From contig CAZNTU010000314.1 in the NCBI GenBank assembly GCA_964575975.1, positions 1 to 5,697 on the forward strand: a stretch of 5,697 bases of DNA, read 5' to 3'. The notes under the pieces are model-generated. The model saw only the letters and a list, made by a program, of their open reading frames with translations, had not been told where the DNA came from and searched no databases. A program made the translations under genes and the position numbers. This document shows, in pieces, positions 1-5,697 of the stretch; within the stretch, counting starts at the first letter, position 1; each line of letters starts with the position of its first letter. Source of the stretch: G963674505 sp964575975 (GTDB lineage: Bacteria; Desulfobacterota; Desulfobacteria; Desulfobacterales; SKZT01).

Positions 1-53
1 CCGCACGGGTCGATAAATTCGGCATGTTACCCGTTAAGTTTACAATGTCAAAA

Positions 54-81
54 TATCCAATATCCAATATCCAATAACCAA
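54..81. repeat. 7-bp tandem repeat, four copies
   Basis: Three exact copies of TATCCAA (54-60, 61-67, 68-74) are followed by one copy with a single change, TAACCAA (75-81). The array lies just beyond the stop codon of the minus-strand gene at 89-1279, so in that direction it reads as repeats of TTGGATA in the 3' flank. Short heptamer arrays of this kind occur between genes in many bacteria and can vary in copy number through slippage. I infer no function. It does not form a hairpin and is not a terminator. Confidence 0.85.
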
Positions 82-88
82 TCCCCCC

Positions 89-1279
89 TCACCCGGTAAT
101 GGCTTCCAGCTCGCCCCGGTTGTTTTCCAGGAGTTCCAGCCGGGCCTTGTCGTTTTCCTGGTACACTTCCTCGGCTTCCCGGAGTTCCTTGTATTCCATG
201 TCCCACTGGGCGCCGGTCGCCACCCGGTCGCCGATGAGGGCGGCGTATCTTCCCAAAACCTTGTTGCCGCTCTCGATGCTCTCCACGATCATGATCATTG
301 ACTGGGTCACCTTGGCCACCCCGGAGCAGATTTGCGAGACATTGTCCACCGCGATTTTCATGTGGCTTGCTCCCTGGGCGAACTTTTCCACCATGTTCAC
401 GTGAAGCTCTCCGCGTTCCCTGAAATCGTTGATGAGTCTCCGGTAGCTCTTGAGGGCGGCCTGGTAGTTCGCCCCCATGTCGATGCGGGTCTTGAACTTG
501 AATTCCTGGCCCTGGCTGTCGCGCAGGGCCATTTCCAGGTGGTCCCGAGCCTTTTCCACTTCGGGGTGCCTTTCGTCCAAAGGGCTCAGCGACTCGTGGA
601 GAAGCGTTACCGCCTCAAGGCGAGATTCCAGTTCCCTGCTTTGACGTATCTGGTTGTAGTACGATTTTCGGTCCCGGTGAATCTCGTCCGTGTAGGCGTC
701 GCTGACGTCGGTGAGGTTCCTTACGATTCGGTCCACTTCGAGCACTGTGTCGCGAAGACCGCCGTTTAGGTTCTTCAAATTTTCGATGTACCGGTCGATC
801 ATGCTCCGGAATTCCGAGATCGCCACCTCGTCTGGTTTTTTGGGAACCTCCCTTTTCACCGTTTCGAAATCAGTGTAGGTTTCCATTTTTTGGCGGATAA
901 GTCCCATGGACAGAAACGCTCTTCGGATAAAGCCGTATTCGACGGGCCTTTGTTTTTCGACGGGTACCTTTTCCTCGACGATTTTTTTGGTTCGCGCCGC
1001 GACCAGCGTCTTCAGGCTCTCCTCGATCAGATTGATCTCCTCCACGATCTTTTCCAGGTGAGCGGAGTCGAAGCTTGTTGAGCGGACTTCGGTATAGAAT
1101 CCGTCCCGGTTTCCGGGGTCGCCGTAGGCGTTTCCCGTTTCCTCTTTGCCTTTGTTCGTCTCCCACAGTTTTCCGATCCGGTTCATGGGTTCGTAGGCCT
1201 TGCTGTATTGATCCACCACTTTGGCCAGTTCGTCGGGAATCTTGATCAGCCGTCCGGTTTTTTCCTCTTTTTTAGCCAC
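89..1279 (-). CDS. Hypothetical helix-rich cytoplasmic protein, 396 aa
   Basis: I do not recognise this protein's family. It starts at GTG (1279-1277), with AAGGA at 1290-1286 six bases upstream, and stops at TGA (91-89). The N-terminal 65 residues are Lys/Glu/Gly-rich and probably flexible. Residues about 70-110 (LEKIVEEINLIEESLK) and about 150-300 are rich in charged residues with regularly spaced Leu/Ile/Val, as in long amphipathic helices or coiled coils. A further helical stretch (about 300-350) contains the hydrophobic run VTQSMIMIVESIES, and the C-terminal 35 residues are acidic and helical. There is no signal peptide, no transmembrane segment, no Cys cluster and no nucleotide-binding motif, so a soluble structural or scaffold protein is the most that can be inferred. 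The overall look is faintly like the all-helical TelA/toxic-anion-resistance proteins, but I see no diagnostic motif. Clean length, a ribosome site and a promoter argue that it is a real, expressed gene. It is transcribed alone. Confidence 0.85.
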   Translation of the reverse strand: MAKKEEKTGRLIKIPDELAKVVDQYSKAYEPMNRIGKLWETNKGKEETGNAYGDPGNRDGFYTEVRSTSFDSAHLEKIVEEINLIEESLKTLVAARTKKIVEEKVPVEKQRPVEYGFIRRAFLSMGLIRQKMETYTDFETVKREVPKKPDEVAISEFRSMIDRYIENLKNLNGGLRDTVLEVDRIVRNLTDVSDAYTDEIHRDRKSYYNQIRQSRELESRLEAVTLLHESLSPLDERHPEVEKARDHLEMALRDSQGQEFKFKTRIDMGANYQAALKSYRRLINDFRERGELHVNMVEKFAQGASHMKIAVDNVSQICSGVAKVTQSMIMIVESIESGNKVLGRYAALIGDRVATGAQWDMEYKELREAEEVYQENDKARLELLENNRGELEAITG

Positions 1280-1284
1280 GATGT

Positions 1285-1290
1285 TTCCTT
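1285..1290 (-). promoter_or_regulatory. Ribosome binding site supporting a GTG start
   Basis: Read on the minus strand this is AAGGAA; its AAGGA core (1290-1286) ends six bases before the GTG start codon at 1279. There is no in-frame ATG at an equally good distance, so this site decides the unusual GTG start of the 396-residue gene. Confidence 0.65.
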
Positions 1291-1310
1291 GTTTCTTCTT
1301 TTTGCGCCGG

Positions 1311-1338
1311 TTTCGGCATCGTTATTTCGGCATCGTTA
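1311..1338. repeat. Perfect 14-bp tandem duplication
   Basis: TTTCGGCATCGTTA occurs twice back to back, at 1311-1324 and 1325-1338, with no mismatch. It lies 32-59 bp upstream of the GTG start of the minus-strand gene, between the predicted transcription start (about 1352) and the ribosome binding site, and so within its predicted 5' leader. It may be a recent slippage duplication or a doubled protein- or RNA-binding site; the sequence alone does not decide. Confidence 0.9.
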
Positions 1339-1358
1339 AATTTTCTCGTTTTCTTTTC

Positions 1359-1388
1359 AGTATATCCCGAAGGTCGGACAAGGGTCAA
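1359..1388 (-). promoter_or_regulatory. Sigma70-type promoter for the 396-aa minus-strand gene
   Basis: On the minus strand, TTGACC (1388-1383) and TATACT (1364-1359) are separated by 18 bp. Each hexamer matches the sigma70 consensus at five of six positions. Transcription would start near 1352, giving a leader of about 70 nt before the GTG start. An AT-rich stretch just upstream of the -35 box (1389-1410) could act as an UP element. The spacer between the hexamers holds CCGAAGG and TCGGACA, both repeated further upstream (see findings), so a regulator could bind here. Confidence 0.7.
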
Positions 1389-1480
1389 AAATTTTATGGA
1401 AAAATCATTTTCCTTTCGGACACCCTTCGGAGTGGAGTAAGATGTTCGATATCGTTTCATTGCGGACGGTCAACGAAAGC

Positions 1481-1486
1481 AGGCGG
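1481..1486 (+). promoter_or_regulatory. Ribosome binding site of the zinc-knuckle gene
   Basis: AGGCGG is one mismatch from AGGAGG and ends eight bases before the ATG at 1495. It supports that ATG as the start of the 94-residue gene. Confidence 0.55.
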
Positions 1487-1494
1487 CGAAGAAC

Positions 1495-1779
1495 ATGAAC
1501 GAGAATGACGCGAAAAATCCGCCCCGCGTTTGCCCTGTATGCGGGGCCGGCGATCCGGACAGTTGCCGGGAGCTGGAAAAACTGGGGAACAGGAGTCTCG
1601 AGGCCGACCACGAGAGGGTTTGTCCCGTGTGCGGAGGGGACTACGCCCTCATCGTCTGGACCGGCGTCTACAGAATGTGCGAATTGTGCGCGCAGAACAA
1701 GGAGCAGGCCGTGCGAATCCTCAAACACAAGCACAGCAAACGACTGAACAGGATCTTGGCGGAACTCGACCGCGAATGA
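1495..1779 (+). CDS. Small zinc-ribbon protein with three CxxC knuckles, 94 aa
   Basis: This small, probably cytoplasmic protein contains CPVCG at residues 13-17, a second CPVCG at 43-47 and CELC at 62-65. The second and third pairs, 15 residues apart, make a standard four-cysteine zinc ribbon. The first pair lies near Cys24 and His39, which could complete a second metal site. The C-terminal 25 residues (KHKHSKRLNRILAELDRE and the residues just before) are basic and helical, a common arrangement for nucleic-acid or protein binding. I do not recognise a named family, and the function is unknown. The Cys spacing, the ribosome binding site and the lack of an alternative frame with motifs make it a real gene. 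It is divergent from the 396-residue gene and convergent with the lipoprotein gene, with only 21 bp to the latter's stop. No strong promoter was found for it; a weak candidate is listed under rejected items. A zinc-ribbon domain is certain enough from the pattern; any role in transcription or stress is only a guess. Confidence 0.8.
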   Translation: MNENDAKNPPRVCPVCGAGDPDSCRELEKLGNRSLEADHERVCPVCGGDYALIVWTGVYRMCELCAQNKEQAVRILKHKHSKRLNRILAELDRE

Positions 1780-1800
1780 GAGTGCGAATTCAAACATGTT

Positions 1801-2340
1801 TCAATAGTACCAGTACGGATAATAATGCCAGTACGGTCCGTACCGCCAACGATGATGAATAGGGTACGAGTACGGGTACGGGCCTCTTCTTGTTTCGGAC
1901 CACAGATGTATCTCCTCCGCCGCGACCACCGGATAGGTATACTGGATTCGGTCAATAGGCGACGTAATCGTTCCCGCGATTTCTCCCCCCACGGTTATTG
2001 CCCTTCCTCTTTCATAGATCGCCGAATCCAAGTATCCGTCGTACAGGGCGATGAAACGGCCCTCGGAATTGTCTCCGTATTTCGGCTTGAGTTCGAAATC
2101 CAAAGGCTTTTTCAGAATTTCTATCCGAGTTCCTTCTTCCACGTTGGTGGTCTTGACAATCTCTCCGCCCCATATCACGACTTGTTTTTGGTATTGGTCG
2201 GGATTTTGTTTGACCATCTCGTAGGTCAAATCGGGGTCCGAGAGCCCCCGAAGATTTTTGGAAATGGCGGTGGCGCAGCCGAAGAGGCTCAATGCCAGTG
2301 CGGCCAAAACGATCGTTATGCCGAATTTTTTCGTTTTCAT
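1801..2340 (-). CDS. Slp-family outer-membrane lipoprotein, 179 aa
   Basis: This is a predicted lipoprotein of the Slp family, named after the E. coli carbon-starvation-inducible outer-membrane lipoprotein, whose molecular role is not well defined. From the ATG at 2340 the protein begins MKTKKF, followed by a hydrophobic stretch and the lipobox LFGC, with Cys22 as the lipidated residue. Ala at +2 fits sorting to the outer membrane under the E. coli Lol rule. The body matches the Slp pattern as I know it: a segment VVIWGGEIVKT, then an EI..KPLD strand, then GRFIALYDGYLD, then RAITVGGEIAG, ending in EEIHLW. The length is close to E. coli Slp (about 188 aa). The last 29 residues are striking, with 10 Tyr, 3 Trp and several Pro and His. 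The frame extends upstream to a TTG at 2382, but that has no ribosome site and would place 14 polar residues before the signal peptide. No confident promoter was seen. The gene is transcribed alone. Confidence 0.92.
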   Translation of the reverse strand: MKTKKFGITIVLAALALSLFGCATAISKNLRGLSDPDLTYEMVKQNPDQYQKQVVIWGGEIVKTTNVEEGTRIEILKKPLDFELKPKYGDNSEGRFIALYDGYLDSAIYERGRAITVGGEIAGTITSPIDRIQYTYPVVAAEEIHLWSETRRGPYPYSYPIHHRWRYGPYWHYYPYWYY

Positions 2341-2350
2341 CGTCCGATGT

Positions 2351-2356
2351 TCCTTT
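2351..2356 (-). promoter_or_regulatory. Ribosome binding site deciding the lipoprotein start
   Basis: Read on the minus strand this is AAAGGA, ending ten bases before the ATG at 2340. The alternative TTG start at 2382 is preceded by an AT-rich stretch with no Shine-Dalgarno match, so this site selects the ATG and gives a normal lipoprotein signal peptide. Confidence 0.65.
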
Positions 2357-2443
2357 CTGTTCCTTCTCGGTTGTCGATTCAATAAAATAACATCAAGAGG
2401 AAAAAAATAAACGCGATGCCGTTTTTCTGGAACCTAAAACCCA

Positions 2444-2472
2444 TTGACACGAACGCGCGATTTTTCTATCGT
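2444..2472 (+). promoter_or_regulatory. Sigma70-type promoter for the SWIM/SNF2 gene
   Basis: A perfect -35 hexamer, TTGACA (2444-2449), is followed after exactly 17 bp by TATCGT (2467-2472), which matches the -10 consensus at four of six positions. Transcription would begin near 2479, leaving a 5' leader of about 45 nt before the ATG at 2525. AT-rich DNA lies further upstream at 2381-2411. The TTG that opens the longest reading frame of the downstream gene is the first half of this -35 box. Confidence 0.7.
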
Positions 2473-2524
2473 CGTGAATTCGACCGCCGCACGACCGAGA
2501 TCAACGGGAAGTTTTTTTCCTAAC

Positions 2525-5500
2525 ATGCTCGAGAACGGAGAAATGGCACAAAAGACGGACAATCGGAACAAAAAACCGAAAATCGAAAACAGTGGAAAAA
2601 AGGCGCCGAAAAAATGGTCGGCGCGAGCGTCCATGAATTTGAAAACGGATCTCGAGCGTCTCGAATTTCACAGGAACGCCTTCGCGTTGATGCCCCGCGC
2701 GGGAGACGAAAAGCCGGGAGTGGCGATTCTTCTTTTGGGGAATTCCCGGTTTTCTTTTCGGGGCTGTACCTGCAACCGATTCCAAAACAAAACCTGCAAG
2801 CATCTCCTCGAGCTTGCCGCCATTTTGAAGGCGGTAAAGCAGGAGAGGGGAAGCGTCGATTTCGAGGGCGGTTTCAATTCGACCCTGTGGTTTCACTTGG
2901 CGCAAATTCTGGCCGAGCCGTGCAGGGTCAAGCCCGATGGAGTCGATATCGAAGAGGAATCGCAGGGAGAGGAAACCGTACTGAAAGTGTTCGACTCTCA
3001 TAAGAACCGTCATCTTTTGACTTATATTTCCAACAGTTCGGATCGGTCTCGGCTCCTCGAAAGAATGGACAAGCTTGCCGGAAACGGTTCCCTTTCCAGG
3101 GGGGACGCTCTGGATAGGCTGATCGCGGCGGCGTTGAACGACAACGAGCGGGAGTTGATGCGGTGCGGAATGAGAAGCCGGGGGCTCGTCGTGGCGGAGA
3201 GCTTCTGGTACCGCTTCGCGTATCACGCCTATCGCGAGATCGGAACGGGCGGTTTTTCGTTCGTGCCGGAAATCGACAAGGAAAACGGAGATTTCCGATT
3301 GGCGGTCTTGAGAAACGGCGGCCCCGCCATGTTTCGCATCGTGGTTCCCCGCTCTGCGGTCAAGCGTATTCTTAACGATCCAAAAATTCCCCTGTCGGAA
3401 AAAAAAGGCTTTTCCATCCATCCGAATTCCGTCGTGCCGATCATGGCGGTTAAAAAAGACGCCGCAGGGTGTTTGCGTCTCTATCCGCAACTTATGCTCG
3501 AAAAGCAAGAGGGGGAAATCGTCCGCTACAGTATCGCCAAAGTCTCCAAATACCGGTTCGGCGACCTGGTCCTTTTTCCGGGGGAAAAGATGTTCGTGCC
3601 CTTGGCCCGGCCGGACGCGAGATTGAAAGAAATCGGCTATCCGGAAAAGCGCGTGATTCCCAAGAGACAAGTACCCGGTTTTTTGGCCGAATACGGAGAC
3701 TTTCTGAATAACGGCCGCAACATTTTGGACGGTTCCGCCGCCGGGCTGAAGGTTTTCAGGGAATCGGACCGGTTGGAAATCGTGCCGGAAAAAATCGACC
3801 GGGACTGGTGCTGGCTGTCGGTGAAATACGGCTATGGAAACGACCGGATTTCCCTTGTGGATTTGCTGAGGGCGCGCAAAAAGGGCGAACGCTACATCGC
3901 CACGTCGGAGGGATGGGTTGACGCGACTGCGGAGGAACTGGAAGTCCTGGACCTGCTGGACGGTCTGGAAATCGGGGAAGAAGCCGGAGAAGGAGAGGGG
4001 ACCGGAAGGATTTCCGCGAACAAAGGGGAACAAATACGGTTGAGCCGCATGGACCTGTTCAGGTTGCAGGCCGGTACCGGCAAATATCCGGAATTCTCGG
4101 GCGACAAGGACAAGGCCGAGTTCATGAGAAAGTTTTTCGAAACAAGACCGAGCACTCCTCCGCCCGATATCGGGGATTCGATTTCCCCTTTGCGGGGATA
4201 CCAGGCGCGGGGGGCCGAATGGCTATGGTTTCTCTACGAGAACGGTTTCGGGGGGCTTTTGTGCGACGACATGGGCTTGGGCAAGACCCACCAAGTCATG
4301 GCCCTCATGCAGTTTCTGAAGCATAAGGACCGGACGCCGTTCCTGGTGGTCTGCCCGACGACCGTAATGAGCCATTGGGAAAGGAAACTCAACGAGCACG
4401 CGCCCGGGCTGGTCGCCGAGAGCTACTACGGCGGAGACAGGAACCTCGACGAATCCCGGGAAAAGTGCGACGCGTTGATCACCTCCTACGGCATCGTGCT
4501 GCGGGACGCGAAGGCGCTTTCCAAGATACGTTTCAGCCTGGCCGTCTTCGACGAGATTCAGCACATCAAGAACCCCGACACGAAAACCTACGGGGCCGCG
4601 CGAAAAATCAAGGCCGACATGAAAGTGGGACTGACCGGAACCCCGGTTGAAAATTCGGTCTGCGAGCTGAAAGCGCTCATGGATATTACGACTCCCGGTT
4701 ATTTAGGGGCAAACGCGAATTTCGAAAGACGCTACGTCAAGCCGTTGGAATCCAACCCGAACGCGTCGGCGGGAAGCGAACTCGCCCGTCTGGTTTTCCC
4801 GTTCACCCTTCGCCGTCTCAAGACGACGGTTTTGAAAGAGCTTCCCGAAAAAATCGAGGACATTCGGTCCTGTTCCCTGAGCGACGACCAGGTCCGTCTC
4901 TACCGTCAAGCCATCGAGGCGCGGGAGAGGGGCGTGATCGAAAACCTGAAAAGCGACTCGGCCCGGATACCCTATATCCACGTATTCGCTCTGCTTTCGC
5001 TTCTGAAACAGATTTGCGACCATCCCGCCCTGCTAAAAAACAAACCCGAAGAGTACCGACTTTACGAATCCGGGAAATGGGAGCTTTTCAAGGAAATACT
5101 CGAAGAAAGCGTCGAAAGCGGCCAAAAGGTGGTCGTGTACAGCCAGTTCGTCGGGATGGTCGAAATCATCGAAAGGCATCTCCGGGAGAAAAACATCGGA
5201 ACGGCCGTTCTCACCGGGAAAAGCAACAATAGAGGCGATATCGTCAACCGTTTCAACGACGATCCGGATTGTCGGGTTTTCGTGGGAAGCCTCAAGGCGG
5301 GCGGGACCGGTATCGACTTGGTGTCGGCCTCGGTGGTGATTCACTACGACCGATGGTGGAACGCGGCCAGGGAGGATCAGGCCACCGACCGGGTCCACAG
5401 GATCGGCCAGCGAAGAGGCGTCCATGTTTTCAAGCTTGTCACGAAAGGGACGCTGGAGGAAAAAATTTCGCGGATTATCGAGAGGAAAAGAAACCTTATG

Positions 5501-5587
5501 GAAAGCGTGGTTCGCGAGGACGACCCCGGACTCTTGAAGACATTCACCCGCCGCGAACTCTTGGACATGCTCTCCATGCCCGGTTAG
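2525..5587 (+). CDS. SWIM zinc-finger / SNF2-family ATPase (helicase-like), 1020 aa
   Basis: This is a Swi2/Snf2-type ATPase, a superfamily 2 motor that translocates on double-stranded DNA to remodel or displace bound proteins. Its target is unknown. Numbering is from the ATG at 2525. A Lys-rich N-terminus leads to a SWIM zinc finger (Cys81, Cys83, Cys91, His93; CxCx7CxH), typically a nucleic-acid or protein contact. Residues about 115-545 form a long middle region like that of bacterial SWIM/SNF2 proteins, ending in a segment with DLLRARKKGERYI. The motor follows: LRGYQ at 556, Walker A DDMGLGKT at 581-588, CPTT motif Ia at 610-613, Walker B DEIQ at 676-679 and motif III LTGTPVENS at 703-711. 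The C-terminal RecA lobe has VVVYSQF at 869-875, GGTGIDL at 926-932 and motif VI QATDRVHRIGQ at 952-962. All key residues are present, so it should be active. The start could also be ATG 2543 (1014 aa), which has GGAG upstream but only two bases away. TTG 2444 is unlikely because it lies in the -35 box. The gene is monocistronic, with no restriction, methylase or nuclease partner visible. Confidence 0.95.
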   Translation: MLENGEMAQKTDNRNKKPKIENSGKKAPKKWSARASMNLKTDLERLEFHRNAFALMPRAGDEKPGVAILLLGNSRFSFRGCTCNRFQNKTCKHLLELAAILKAVKQERGSVDFEGGFNSTLWFHLAQILAEPCRVKPDGVDIEEESQGEETVLKVFDSHKNRHLLTYISNSSDRSRLLERMDKLAGNGSLSRGDALDRLIAAALNDNERELMRCGMRSRGLVVAESFWYRFAYHAYREIGTGGFSFVPEIDKENGDFRLAVLRNGGPAMFRIVVPRSAVKRILNDPKIPLSEKKGFSIHPNSVVPIMAVKKDAAGCLRLYPQLMLEKQEGEIVRYSIAKVSKYRFGDLVLFPGEKMFVPLARPDARLKEIGYPEKRVIPKRQVPGFLAEYGDFLNNGRNILDGSAAGLKVFRESDRLEIVPEKIDRDWCWLSVKYGYGNDRISLVDLLRARKKGERYIATSEGWVDATAEELEVLDLLDGLEIGEEAGEGEGTGRISANKGEQIRLSRMDLFRLQAGTGKYPEFSGDKDKAEFMRKFFETRPSTPPPDIGDSISPLRGYQARGAEWLWFLYENGFGGLLCDDMGLGKTHQVMALMQFLKHKDRTPFLVVCPTTVMSHWERKLNEHAPGLVAESYYGGDRNLDESREKCDALITSYGIVLRDAKALSKIRFSLAVFDEIQHIKNPDTKTYGAARKIKADMKVGLTGTPVENSVCELKALMDITTPGYLGANANFERRYVKPLESNPNASAGSELARLVFPFTLRRLKTTVLKELPEKIEDIRSCSLSDDQVRLYRQAIEARERGVIENLKSDSARIPYIHVFALLSLLKQICDHPALLKNKPEEYRLYESGKWELFKEILEESVESGQKVVVYSQFVGMVEIIERHLREKNIGTAVLTGKSNNRGDIVNRFNDDPDCRVFVGSLKAGGTGIDLVSASVVIHYDRWWNAAREDQATDRVHRIGQRRGVHVFKLVTKGTLEEKISRIIERKRNLMESVVREDDPGLLKTFTRRELLDMLSMPG

Positions 5588-5697
5588 GATACCGCATGGG
5601 ATTTCGGAACGTTGGAACTGGAAGCCGGGTGATAGGTCAAAGCTGGGGTGATGAAAATATCGAGTTTTCGGTATTTAAACTCCAGTCCGGTTTTGTT
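5588..5697. other. Non-coding 3' flank with a weak hairpin
   Basis: No gene or strong terminator is visible after the SNF2 stop codon. The only structure is an AT-rich hairpin at 5655-5676, with a 9-bp stem (including one G-U pair), a GTTT loop and no following T-run. It could weakly help end transcription, but it is too AT-rich to call a terminator. Confidence 0.35.

Noticed and set aside
5..34. Inverted repeat ACGGGT / ACCCGT as a terminator of the minus-strand gene
   Set aside because: The stem is only 6 bp with an 18-nt loop and no T-run in the right direction, so chance is likely.
1415..1443. Possible promoter for the zinc-knuckle gene (TTCGGA, 17 bp, TAAGAT)
   Set aside because: The -35 hexamer matches the consensus at only three of six positions and the -10 at four. 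This is too weak to annotate, though no better candidate was found.
1405..1797. Minus-strand open frame of about 130 codons opposite the zinc-knuckle gene
   Set aside because: The plus strand carries three CxxC motifs and a ribosome site; the minus frame has neither motifs nor a plausible start context.
1792..1801. Palindrome AAACATGTTT between convergent genes as a bidirectional terminator
   Set aside because: It is short, AT-rich and has no loop, so it cannot form a stable terminator hairpin.
1825..2385. Open frame of about 186 codons on the plus strand
   Set aside because: It is antisense to the lipoprotein gene, whose signal peptide, lipobox and Slp pattern are clear on the minus strand. 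It has no motif or ribosome site of its own.
2501..4033. Long open frame (about 510 codons) on the minus strand
   Set aside because: It lies wholly opposite the SNF2 gene, shows no recognisable domain, and is low-complexity in Phe, Arg, Pro and Gln as expected for an antisense shadow. The plus-strand frame has the SWIM motif here.
2444..5697. SNF2 gene as part of a DISARM-like or other defence island
   Set aside because: DISARM and similar systems pair an SNF2-like helicase with a methyltransferase, phospholipase D or other helper genes. None is present in the window, and the gene has its own promoter and a SWIM finger typical of non-defence bacterial SNF2 proteins.

Overview
The window is bacterial chromosomal DNA holding four protein genes and no RNA genes, mobile elements or CRISPR array that I can see. 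The organism is very probably Gram-negative, because one gene encodes an Slp-family lipoprotein, a family anchored in the outer membrane. By eye the base composition is moderately GC-rich, with AT-rich intergenic stretches. A proteobacterial or Desulfobacterota-like host would fit, but nothing here fixes the phylum.

Layout, left to right: (1) positions 1-88 are non-coding and carry a 7-bp tandem repeat; (2) 89-1279, minus strand, is a 396-residue soluble, helix-rich protein that I do not recognise; (3) 1280-1494 is a divergent intergenic region with a good sigma70-type promoter for the minus-strand gene and a perfect 14-bp tandem duplication in its predicted leader; (4) 1495-1779, plus strand, is a 94-residue protein with three CxxC knuckles; (5) 1801-2340, minus strand, is an Slp-family outer-membrane lipoprotein with a tyrosine/tryptophan-rich tail; (6) 2341-2524 is a second divergent intergenic region with a near-consensus promoter facing right; (7) 2525-5587, plus strand, is a complete SWIM zinc-finger/SNF2 ATPase of about 1020 residues; (8) 5588-5697 is non-coding.

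The four genes alternate in orientation (minus, plus, minus, plus), so no two neighbours can share an operon and each needs its own promoter. The gene content does not suggest a shared pathway: a cell-envelope lipoprotein, a small zinc-binding protein, a nucleic-acid-dependent ATPase and an unknown helical protein. I see no methyltransferase, nuclease or phospholipase partner beside the SNF2 gene, so there is no visible support for a defence island or a new multi-gene system in this window.

The most useful corrections are start sites. The longest frame of the SNF2 gene begins at a TTG that is also the -35 hexamer of the apparent promoter, so translation should start at 2525 or 2543. The lipoprotein frame can be extended to a TTG at 2382, but the ATG at 2340 has the ribosome binding site and gives a canonical lipoprotein signal peptide.
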